Position numbers and translations under genes: made by a program. Shown in pieces: positions 1 through 11,500 of a stretch of DNA of 64,000 nucleotides. How positions within the stretch are numbered: the stretch's first letter is position 1; every line of letters starts with the position of its first letter. The DNA is taken from NCBI GenBank assembly GCA_944989445.1, contig CALYLW010000543.1, positions 202,848 through 266,847 of the forward strand, given 5' to 3'. The notes under the pieces are model-generated. The model did not search any database. It was not told where the DNA came from and saw only the letters and a list, made by a program, of their open reading frames with translations. The DNA comes from Ampullaceana balthica (taxonomy: Eukaryota > Mollusca > Gastropoda > Lymnaeidae).

Positions 1-140
1 GATTTTCCACAAGAATTTTAATAAATGTTTCTTATGAAACCATAAATTTCAATTTTTGGCTTTAATTGAAATTAAAGATTAATTAATCGTTAATTTTTCA
101 AAAGTTAACGATTAATTTTAAATTTACCGTTAACAGCCCT
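1..140. mobile_element. Truncated right end of a BED-hAT relative
   Basis: Sequence ATTTTTCAAAAGTTAACGAT and ACAGCCCTAG matches the right end of the element at 25639-26469 with small changes. The rest lies outside the window. Confidence 0.55.
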
Positions 141-602
141 AGAAATTAATAATTCATTAGAAAATGTATCCAGTTTCTTGGTATGTTTCAGTCCATCAAT
201 GACTATGAACATAATGATGAGATGAAGAAGGCACATTAGAAATTCTTAAAATCACTCAAGTATTATGTAAAGCTTTTAACCATGAACCCAAAATGTAAAC
301 AATTTACAATGATTTTAAACAAATTAAATTGAAATAAAGTTATTTCTTAGTAAGTTGTAAAATGGGTTAAATTTAGGATTTAATGCGCGCCCAGGTTTTT
401 CATCCCCGTAGCTAATGATTAAATAAAAAGATTAGAAAGAAATGGAGTAAAGGCCGTAATTTAAAGATTATGGAACAATTGCTAGATAAAAGTGATCACA
501 TAGGAATGTTCAAACTGTGTACATTTGACTTGATAAAAATAAGGGCAGGGTAAAAGTATAAATATATATAGATATATATTCTGACCCAAAGATAAATCAT
601 AG

Positions 603-2528
603 CTAGACAAATGACGGCGTTGCATCAGCAGGAAGATTCCATTTTAAGCTGTCAGAGCCTGGAGTGTTAAAAGGTGTCTCGTGCCTTCCATTACTGTTAA
701 GTCTGGACCTGGTGTGATCAGTGCCAGTGGGAGGTGATGTTATGTTCTGAGAGGAGAAACTGACTTGGGATTGATAAGGTTGAAAAGATGCACTATTTGA
801 AATACTAGTGTTGAGAGATGCACTATTTGAAATACCAGTGTTGAGAGATGCATTCACAGGGTAGGCACTTGGAGGAAATCTTTGGCTTGAATTGTTTGTT
901 GTGCTCTGGTGTAGGATGTTATAGTCTTGAATACTCTTCCTCTGATCATCTCCGACTGGAATACCTTGACTAAATTTTGGCTTGGCCTGTACGAACCCAG
1001 AGTTGTTTGAACTTCCAAGACCAAGAGTGGGCTTGTTTTGAAAGCCCGGACTGAAGACAGGTTTACTTGATATAACAGGTGGTGTGTTCATCCCTGTAGG
1101 TGTTGTGTTCATCCCTGTAGGTGTTGTGTTCATGCCTGTAGGTGTTGTGTTACCCGACTGACCCATGAGAGATCTTCTTGGAGCTGGTTGGGGTCTGACA
1201 GGGGCTGATGGTTTGGCTGGTTTCTGGGGAGGAACAGGTTTGACAGGGACGACCGGCTTTTCTGATAGGACTTGGGGAATAATATTGAGACTCAAACTCT
1301 GTGGTTCCAACCTTTTGTTGTTGAATCCATTATTAGGGGTGTCACCTGTTTCTGGTTTATAAGAATTGAAGTTTGTCTGCTGCGGTAATGTGATGACGGG
1401 CGGAGCATCAACAGTAATATAACCCTGACTTGTGTTGTAGGCGCCACTGTTTTGGACGCTGGAATGTCTGGTGTGGTAGGGACCAGTACTCTGGACACTT
1501 GAATCTGCACCGTGTGTAACCTGGCTGGCCGTATTGTAAGTATGGGAGGCACTGGCCGAAACTGTGAGGTTCACAGAACTGTTTGAGGAATTAAAGCCTG
1601 ACAGCTGCCTGCTGTATCCTGACGGCACTGCACTGAACCCTGGAGACTTTAGAGTGACCGTTGGCGGAGGCTCCACCTCCTTATAGCTAAGTGAGGGACT
1701 CGGGTTAACAGTGGCAGAAGTGAAGCTGTTAGCTGGGGGATTGATTGATGAGACTAGACCGTCACCACTAATACCTCTTCTCGTTAAACTGGAATGGGTT
1801 ACCATGCTCTGACCTGAGCTGGGAACACCAGTCTTTACATCAACAATGTTTATTCTGCCATGAAGTGTACCTGTTGTGCTGGGCGTGTTGTTCGCGTCAC
1901 CGTAATTCTGTGCGACACCAAACCGTTGGCTGCTCTCAATGTTCTGATGAATGAAATTTCCCGAGCCGACACCAGAAGCTGTAGTATTATTGGAGCCGAC
2001 ATTATCTTCGCTATCATAACCAGAGGAAGATCGTACAGGTCTGTCTCTCCGTGAGTTGCTGCCGTCACGTACTGAGTACACACCTGAGTTGACATTAGAG
2101 GCAATGTTTCCTGCACTGTGGTGATGACTGAATGGCACGGATGTTTGCCTAGTGTGATGACTGAATGGCACGGATGTTTGCCTAGTGTAACCCGAATCTT
2201 CTTGTTTATGATCCATATGGACAGAAATTTGTTTGCTGTAAGAAGTTGGCTGTGCAGCAGGATCCTGGTGGGGAATCTTTGCTTCCATGGCTTGACTTAG
2301 AGAAGATTCCCTGTAGGAATCTGTAAAATGAGACTTTGGTTCTGAGCCCAGGGGTTGGTCCAGAGATGGTGGTCTGTAGGTGTTTGAGTGGTAGTGATGT
2401 GACTGGTGGTCATGTGACTGGTGGTCATGTGACTGGTGGTCATGTGACTGGTCGTGATGTGACTGTTGGTAATGTGCCAGGTGCTGGTAGCCTTCATCTT
2501 GAGTGATTGTCTCACTGCTGTCATCAAA
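603..2528 (-). CDS. Kinase exon 12 (long disordered tail, stop codon)
   Basis: A single 1926-nt exon encoding residues 391-1031. It starts [13 protein letters not shown] after acceptor TTCCAG and ends TPSFV with stop TAG at 605-603. The tail is low complexity (Ser, Asn, Thr, Pro, Gln) and holds in-frame coding repeats: about four SHDHQ units (15 bp), four [11 protein letters not shown] units (21 bp), two [11 protein letters not shown] units (33 bp) and three SASLNT-type units. A Pro-rich stretch near [19 protein letters not shown] could bind SH3 domains. No folded domain is recognisable. Confidence 0.88.
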   Translation of the reverse strand, partial: FDDSSETITQDEGYQHLAHYQQSHHDQSHDHQSHDHQSHDHQSHHYHSNTYRPPSLDQPLGSEPKSHFTDSYRESSLSQAMEAKIPHQDPAAQPTSYSKQISVHMDHKQEDSGYTRQTSVPFSHHTRQTSVPFSHHHSAGNIASNVNSGVYSVRDGSNSRRDRPVRSSSGYDSEDNVGSNNTTASGVGSGNFIHQNIESSQRFGVAQNYGDANNTPSTTGTLHGRINIVDVKTGVPSSGQSMVTHSSLTRRGISGDGLVSSINPPANSFTSATVNPSPSLSYKEVEPPPTVTLKSPGFSAVPSGYSRQLSGFNSSNSSVNLTVSASASHTYNTASQVTHGADSSVQSTGPYHTRHSSVQNSGAYNTSQGYITVDAPPVITLPQQTNFNSYKPETGDTPNNGFNNKRLEPQSLSLNIIPQVLSEKPVVPVKPVPPQKPAKPSAPVRPQPAPRRSLMGQSGNTTPTGMNTTPTGMNTTPTGMNTPPVISSKPVFSPGFQNKPTLGLGSSNNSGFVQAKPKFSQGIPVGDDQRKSIQDYNILHQSTTNNSSQRFPPSAYPVNASLNTGISNSASLNTSISNSASFQPYQSQVSFSSQNITSPPTGTDHTRSRLNSNGRHETPFNTPGSDSLKWNLPADATPSFV

Positions 2529-5500
2529 CTGGAATAGAATAGAATGGTCTTTTCATTACACTAGATTTAAATACTTTTTGACATGAGCTATAATAATTTT
2601 TTCTATTTTAATCTCATTCATAGAATGGATGCTACTTCTGTCAACAAGTCTTACAGTATACATGAATCAATGATAGAATGGATGCTACTTCTGTCAACAA
2701 GTCTTACAGTATACATGAATCAATGAAAGTAGAATTAGGATTAATTGATTACATTGATTTTTTAAAGTAATGCCATTGAAAAATTCAAACTTCTGTCATT
2801 TTAATGTAATGAAGGTTAAGAATATAATGTTGAACATAAATGTGCCTAAAATTAAAATTTTCAAAAGATTTGTTAGTTCATGAAATATTCACTTGAATAA
2901 ATGCCCAGAATATTTTCTTGATCAGTTAATTAGCGGGGATACAGTGGTCTAGTGGTAGCGCGCTCGACTGGCGTACCGATGGTCATGGGTTCGAATCCAT
3001 GGGAAGCCATGGATTTGTTCCCGGGGCCTAGGGCGTCCCCGAGTCCACCCAGCTTCGAGTGGGTACCTAACGCATAGTTAGGTAAAATAAAAGGCGGCTG
3101 GGTAATGCGTGGAACCCTTATAGCCGTGGCATGTGAACGCTGCATCACTTGCCAAAATCAACTGCTGCCTTGCAGATGGTCTTGGCTGACCAAAGGCTAT
3201 GGAAGCACATCCAGAAAAAACAGCAGGCTGAAGTCGGAGACCACGGGCCAATTGGCGCAAAACTCGTCGGCACGCAATACTCAAATTGAGAACGAAGAAG
3301 AAGTTAATTAGCCATAGATTCTGTATTGGGATGATTAGATTCTCTATTGGGATGATAAGATTCTGTATTGGGATGATTAGATTCTGTATTGGGATAATTA
3401 GATTCTGTATTGGGATGATTAGATTCTGTATTGGGATGATTAGATACTGTATTTGGGATGATTAGATTCTGTATTGGGATTATTAGATTCTCTATTGGGA
3501 TGATAAGATTCTGTATTGGGATGATAAGATTCTGTATTGGGATGATTAGATTCTGTATTGGGATGATTAGATTCTGTATTGGGATGATTAGATTCTGTAT
3601 TGGGATGATTAGATTCTGTATTGGGATGATTAGATTCTGTATTGGGATGATTAGATTCTCTATTGGGATGATAAGATTCTGTATTGGGATGATAAGATTC
3701 TGTATTGGGATGATTAGATTCTGTATTGGGATGATTAGATTCTGTATTGGGATGATTAGATTCTGTATTGGGATGATTAGATTCTGTATTGGGATGATTA
3801 GATTCTGTATTGAGATGATACCTGATCAAAGTGTCTTTGCTCTTCAGGCGTAATAACATTAGGTGCCCAACTTTCACCTGTCATCGGGAAGAAATCTTCA
3901 GGTACTATGTCAATGGGGTTCACCTGAAGACAGTCGGTAAATTTAATCAGGGGAACAACTTAAGTTAAAGGATATTTGTTCACAATCGTTGAAAAGGAGG
4001 AACAGTTAATCTAACAAATAAACTATGAAGTAATGTTATCCAAAAATTAATTTTCAGTAAAAAAAACAAAACAACAACAACATCAACAACAACATTCTGG
4101 TAAATCAAGAAACCTAATAACTAGTAGCATTGTTTAACAAACATTTTTTAAATTTAACTCTAGATTTGTGGTATTTTTTAAAATAATAATCTAAAAAGAT
4201 AACAATATTTTTTAGGAAACATTGCAAAAACAAATGTTGGTGGTAGATTTTTACAAATTATATTTACATTTCCAAGAATTTATGTGTCTGAAAATTATAA
4301 AAAGCTCATATTATATCAAGTCTTTCTAGAAAAATATCCCTTTTGTGATAGTTTTTACCTTTCTGTCTATCAAATCAGAGAAGACAATATCTTGGAAGAA
4401 ATGTAGATCTTGAATTGTGTACAGATCAGACAGTCGTTTATGAGGACTTTTTGTTAAAAACTAGAGAGAAATAACCGACATATATTATTTCAATTTTTTT
4501 ATTATGCTTCTCACTTTTTTGTTGTATCTCTAGGCAAATTTTTAATAAGGCCTGTTTCTTTAAAAAATGTCATTAATCAGAGCCCCCCCCCCAGTTTCTT
4601 GGCTTTCAATAATCAATTTTTCAATCAGTAAATATAGCAGTATTTTAGCTATTAAAAAAATTAAAAAATTGTTCACTGTATGATTTCAGAGATATTTCTG
4701 AGATAACACAATTAGAATTTTCAAATCAAATCAGTTTTTAAGTTTAAAAAAAACCACAACATAATTCATAAATTATAAGTGTACACTCCTCTTAATGATT
4801 AATGCTTAATTATTAAATAAAAAAATTTGTGAAGCTTGATTAAATCTGAAAATATGTTGCAATAAAAGCTAAGCATCCCCAAATGTGTGTCTAATTGTGT
4901 ACCTGTGTCAGCACTTCAAGCACTGGCTAATATCAATCTTGTTGAATACTCACTCTGTTTATGACATCTTGTGCTGAGTCACTGATGTGACTGGGGAGTA
5001 GATAGTCACATTCAAATACTCTTTGGGCCATTCTTGTATGGGTGTCTGCGCCATCTACTGGATACTGAGCAATGGAACAGATGTGTTGAATATCAGTGAG
5101 AATTTGCTAACATTAGTTAAATAATTTCTGTTTCAAATGTTGAATAATTTAACAATTCTACTTTACTGCTGTATGCCCCTTTTGTTAAAAGGTGTAGAAT
5201 GAAAATTAAATTGCAAACAATCTCATCTATTACAGACACTCCTTCTATAGATAAGACTATAGCATCCTACACTTATCCAAGGTATATTACAGACACTTCT
5301 TCTATAGATGAGATTATAACATCCTACACTTATCCAAGGTTTATGTCTAGTCTTGCATTTAAAAAAAAAGAGTTTTGAATGTTAATAAATTGTTGGTTTT
5401 CTTTGCTTCCTCAGGCAACCCATTCTATGCCCGAATGTTAAAAATAATCACTCATTCAAAACTCATTATAAATATATTTATATTTTCCATTAACCAATTT

Positions 5501-8500
5501 TAGTCTCCCACTTCATAAAAGCACTGGATAGCACATAGAAACATTATGATTGTCTATTTATAGCTTATAAAGTCTGTTTTTAAAAAAATGAGTGAGAAGT
5601 TCAAGATGAAGGAAAAAATAGTAACAAAATATTTTTAATTTAGCTTGGTTCCTTTTCTTGCTTAATAATTTTTACCTTTATGTTTCTATTGATCAGACCA
5701 CATCACTTGGATGTGCTGAGTACGCATCACACAAATTATTACTCATATAGAACTCACATTAATAAGTGCATAGTGTCCAAATTGTAAACTAGAGGTTGGT
5801 TGTGATAAAAACATGGGATGCTGTATTGTCAAACATTAACATACCTTGCCAGCTAGCATGGCGTACATAAGGATTCCTACAGACCACCAGTCTGCCGCAT
5901 GGCCGTATGGGTAAACAGACAACACTTCAGGCGCTAGTAAATGAGAAAAAAAAAGATTCAATCATTTTTTAGATATACAGAGGTACCTCATGTGCTTTGG
6001 AATAGGTCTAACCTGGTATACATCCAATTTGATATACAGTGGTACCTCCCTCATGTGCTTTGGAACAAGTCTAACCTGGTATACGTCCTATTTGGACGCG
6101 AAACATTTTACTTGGTATACGACCTTTTTACCAAGTTTTTATTAACTTGCTTTCATTCTTGTCTGTCTGTCTTAAATTTTTCAAATTTGCCAATGTAAAA
6201 TTAAACCACTTCTGATGGTCCTAGAGATCTCAAAATTTTACCACAAATAGACCTTGGATGACAATGCATTGTATCAAAATTTCAGATCGATGGAATGTAC
6301 CGTAATTAAATTAATGCATTTTTTAGTTTATCTCTATATAAGCATCTGTATACGTCTGCTATTGTTCACATTCACATGCCGACGGAGTTCACCCCGTAAC
6401 CTCATCCCCATGGTATTAAAACATTGGGCGGGCGCTGATGAGGTTTTACATATGCAGTTCACTCATTCTCTCACTTATAGATCTCTCTTTTGCCTTCTAA
6501 ATTATAAATCTTTAATTTTTATACCAAACTTAAATGGTTGTAAATTATTTTCTTCCTTTTAGTCTACTTATAAAAACGTGGTTTTAAAAAAAATCCTTTT
6601 TTACCCTTATTTATTTTATTTTAGAATACGACCCGCGTGCTAGAGTAAAAATGACACATTGCGCATGCATAACTAGTAGGAATCATAGCAAACACCACAA
6701 TACTCTTGTGTGCTAGTACAGCAGTTGCTACCATTTTACCACTTTAAATTGTCACATGATTTTGTGTTTTTTCTCATAAATTTTCAGTAAATTCCCTTAC
6801 CATGAGTTCTAAGAAACTTAATGAGAGGAGCCAAGCAACAAGTAATAAAACAAACCCGTAAATACAAAGTTTTTGACTATAAATCCCTTATATATGAGAC
6901 ATAACTAACAGTATTGATTATTTTCAAACGCAACAAACATTTATAGACTGAATCTGTCTAACTCAACTTTGCTTTATAACCCTGTGAGAGAGAAAGTCTG
7001 GTCACCGATTCGCTTGACCGAGCTCAGCGTGACACGTAAATAAAAGCACGCCGGTACTTCGATGGGTCGCCTCAACTCAAACTTTCACGTAAAAAAAACA
7101 ATAACAAACAGTGAATTTGAATTACATACGTTATATAAGGATAAACTAAAAATGCATTAATTTAATTACGGTACGTTCGATCGATCTGAAATTTTGATAC
7201 GATGCACTGTTAGGTGAGACGGGTCCGTGTGCCAAATTTCAGCTCGATCGGATCACGGGAAGTGGGTTATTTTTTTACTTTTGTTTTTCCGCCCGCCCAA
7301 GACAGAGAGAGATGATGACAGACAGAGATGGCGGTGAAGTTAATATAAGGGATTTATAAATGGTTATTATCAACATGGAGGCGAAAAAATAGATTTTTGT
7401 AAAAGATGAAAGCAGCATGTGTGGCCGGGACTTAGTTGCAGCATACCGAATGCTGAAAATGAAAATTTCTGTGATTGTGAAAAACAAAGACGCTATTAAA
7501 TCTGCTACTATTTCGAGAAAAACAAAGGTTAAATTGATTACGAAACAATCAGGGTCATTACAACATGTTGAAAATTTGCTTTTGATCTGGAGAACAGAAA
7601 AACATTACATCTAAGTTCTTTTTATTTATGTATTTTAGTATTAAGCACTGTTTAAATTATTTTATACAACCACATCAATAAATATGTAATATGCCATTAA
7701 CAGTGTGATTTGTTTTCATGAGAATGTATAAATCATTTGCCCTTTTTTCTTATGGGAAAAATATGTTTTGTATACGTCCTGTTTGGTATTAGTCCAAGGA
7801 TCTGGAACAGATCAAGGACATATTCTGAGGTACCAGAATAATAGCTGGTTAAATGATTTAACCTAACTACAATATGTTCCTCTCAAGAAAAGAAATTCCT
7901 GTGCTTATTTGCATTGTGATTCTTTAAACTTTACCCCGACTTTTGTATTGTGAAAACAATTTCTTAAATAAAGATATCTACCCAAAGCTATGAAACTTTA
8001 AAAATCCAATATACTTCATGCAATGGATTATTTATTTCTTTTTTGCACAATAATAGGAAACATTTTCATCAAAAAGGTATCAGGCAGTTGAGAACTCCAT
8101 CTTGACTTACCCATATACTGGAGAGTGCCGCACACTGTCCATCATGACTTACCCAAATATTGGAGAGTGCCGCACACTGCCCATCATGACTTACCCATAT
8201 ACTGGAGAGTGCCGCACACTGCCCATCATGACTTACCCATATATTGAAGAGTGCCGCACACTGTCCATCATGACTTACCCATATATTGGAGAGTGCCGCA
8301 CACTGTCGATCATGACTTACCCATATATTGGAGAGTGCCGCATACTGTCCATCATGACTTACCCATATATTGGAGAGTGCCGCACACTGTCCATCATGAC
8401 TTACCCATATATTGGAGAGTGCAGCACACTGTCCATCATGACTTACCCATATATTGAAGAGTGCCGCACACTGTCCTTGTTTGATCCCCCCCTTGCAACC

Positions 8501-11500
8501 ACTTTGCAAGTCCAAAATCTGTAATCTGTAAATGCCCCTTTGGATCAAATAAAATGTTCTCCATCTGTAAAAGAATAGCAATACATTAACACAGAATATT
8601 TAAAAGAAAAAAGATTTTATCTGTGGTTCCCATAGGTCTGTAAAGAGAACTGCTGATTTTGCCTACTTAAATCTATTAATCTTTTTATACAACCAATAAT
8701 TATACAATGACACAGTTTATTATGGGAACAACATTTTTGTATTACAGTCGAAACCGCTTAAGTCGACGGCGTTGGGGTATGAAAAATGGCGTCGACATAA
8801 CCGATGATCGAGTTAAAACGAAAACCAATATGGCGGCAAAATATTAACATGTGCTTGAAATTTCTTTATGTACATGATTAATTAGTTATCGTTAATTAGT
8901 GATGGGATGATTTATCGGAATCGTATCGGAACCCTAATATTTCTTCACTCTTTCTAAGGTTGTAATGACCGTTTGTTTTTAAGGACCGTTTAAAATTTAA
9001 ATATAACCATAACCATGGTTCCCATTCAGGAAAACGGGAAAAAGTCGGGAATTCTTAAAAATAAATTCTCGGCCTTCAAAGTCGGGAAAAGTTATGACTA
9101 ATCGGGAATTTATATATATATATATACATATATATACACATGTATATATATTTATGCCGAAGTAAAGGACTTTGATTACGTCTCTTTCGTGTTTGGATTC
9201 CATTTATTTAATGAAAAATAAGGTACCAGTTTATAATTGTCTGCGCATGCGCTAAAAGGTCAAAGTTTACGCTTCGCCGTGTCACAGTCGCATCAGCGAA
9301 TTTAAAATACAAATAAACAAATCAATATGGTTATTTTAAGTTTAATGCCTTTGATGTATATATATTTATGCCGAAGTAAAGGACTTTGATTACGTCTCTG
9401 TCATGTTTCGATTCCATTTATTTAATGAAAAATAAGGTACCAGTTTATAATTGTCTGCGCATGCGCTAAAAGGTCAAAGTTTACGCTTCGCCGTGTCACA
9501 GTCGCATCAGCGAATTTAAAATACAAATAAACAAATCAATATGGTTATTTTAAGTTTAATGCTTTTGATGTATATATATTTATGCCGAAGTAAAGGACTT
9601 CGATTACGTCTCTGTCATGTTTCGATTCCATTTATTTAATGAAAAATAAGGTACCAGTTTATAATTGTCTGCGCATGCGCTAAAAGGTCAAAGTTTACGC
9701 TTCGCCGTGTCACAGTCGCGTTTGCCTTTGTATCAGCGAATTTAAAATACAAATAAACAAATCAATATGGTTATTTTAAGTTTAATGCTTTTGACGTGCA
9801 GAATATCTGTTACTTAACTATCAGAACGTTCTCGAATTTCCTCAGTCAATCAAACTTGTAATATCAATAAAACTATTGTGGCCTTGACCGTTGATCACAG
9901 CACGCTGTTGTGGGCTGTGTGTACTGTGTTAATCAGAAATGATTTCATTTCATCGTCACGCGCTTGTTAGTGTCACAGTCACGTTACTGGTAACAAAGCA
10001 AGAACAACAAACTTTTAAAAGAATAATAATTTATTAATTTTTTTATTTAATTATATAAAAACCACCGTCGATTCTCGATACAAACCTTTATTTTCAACCG
10101 ACGAAAATCGAGCTAACCAAGTTAAGTTGCAAATTTGGCCATCTTTTGTGCTCGAGGTACTAGGTTTCGGCGACTTAAAAAATCGAATTAGCCGATGAAA
10201 AAATGCTAAGACAAAGAGAGAATTTGGCGGTTCCAATAAAAAACGTCGACATAATAGGGTGGTCGAGCTAACCGAGCTCGAGGTAAGTGGGTTCGACTGT
10301 ATTTTAAACACTTTTACTTTTCAAAATAAAAACCAAAATCTAAAGATCTTCAAAAAATAAAAATAAAAATTTCTTACCTTGACATCTCTGTAGATGACAC
10401 TAGCGTTATGGAGGTAGTCTGAAAAATATGAACTATTTGATTACAACTTAGCATTATATATACATAAGTTCATATCAACTGACCATTAGATCACATGCCT
10501 GATATGAACTTAACATTGATATATAATATTAGGTGTCTACCGATATATCGGCTGGCCGATATATCGGCACCGATATCTGGATATCGGCAATATCGGTATC
10601 GGTAGCATGTAAAGGTCCCGATATTGACGTCACCGATATTTCATAATAAGTGACATTTTGACCACACAAAAAAAAACGGAAACAAAAAAACTATCATTTA
10701 GATTTACAATATCTCGACAAATTAATATATCGACCCCGATACCGGTATTGAAATAGTCAAAAGAGTCCTAGTATTAATATGTGCAGCCACGATACAGTGT
10801 GCCATGTGCTTTGATATTGTTTAGGTATCGGCCGAATTTCGTATACTCAGAAATACTGTGTAAATAGTGCCGATGCCAAGTATACCGTAATTGCTCTAAT
10901 AAATGGATAACATGTAAACATTATGTTCACGTAATTGCTCTAATAGCAAAGATGCACGCAGAATCGCAGATGTCTAAAACATTTCGTTTCGTATGGAATA
11001 ACAAAATGTACCGTGTGAAGACGTGTTGTCATTGGCAACCATTCAAGCTTCAGCCTCATTTTCACTATATTACTATTGTACTTTGTTCTCATTGTTTCAT
11101 TCATAAAAGGTGGCCGTGTGCAAAAGCCATTAAACTATTGGTTAGGATTAATAATTATGAGTCAAGGTTGAAGTTTCAAAAGGAGTACCTAATATGCTTG
11201 TACATTTTTATAAAGGACGGTTCGTTTTGTTATGAGTCCTATGTAGGTCATGAACTGGAACTTGTAAACACATCGGAAACTTCGTTTTGGGAAAAAAAAT
11301 CGGTATTTCGGCAAAACTGGATATCGGTAGACCCCTTAATTATAAAATATAAATAATTACGAGTGATAAATTTAAGAATGGCGTCATCAAATATGACCGC
11401 TGTTATTTTTGTCCTAACAAATACTCATATCGGCACTCATATCGGAAAAAAATATCGGTAATATCGGCAAAAATACTTATCGGTAGACCCCTAATATAAA

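Noticed and set aside
2935..3010. A tRNA gene
   Set aside because: Box A and box B are present, but the acceptor and anticodon arms do not pair and the unit continues to a SINE body with target duplication.
3440..3877. 145- and 131-codon frames (HPNTES repeats)
   Set aside because: Produced by the 21-bp minisatellite; no start context or homology.
4579..4600. hAT-like end CAGAGCCCCCCCC
   Set aside because: Too short and without a partner end; could be a simple C run.
8069..8581. 170-codon frame with [10 protein letters not shown] repeats
   Set aside because: Out of frame with the kinase exon it overlaps; the kinase frame (DFG, CGTLQYM) is the real one.
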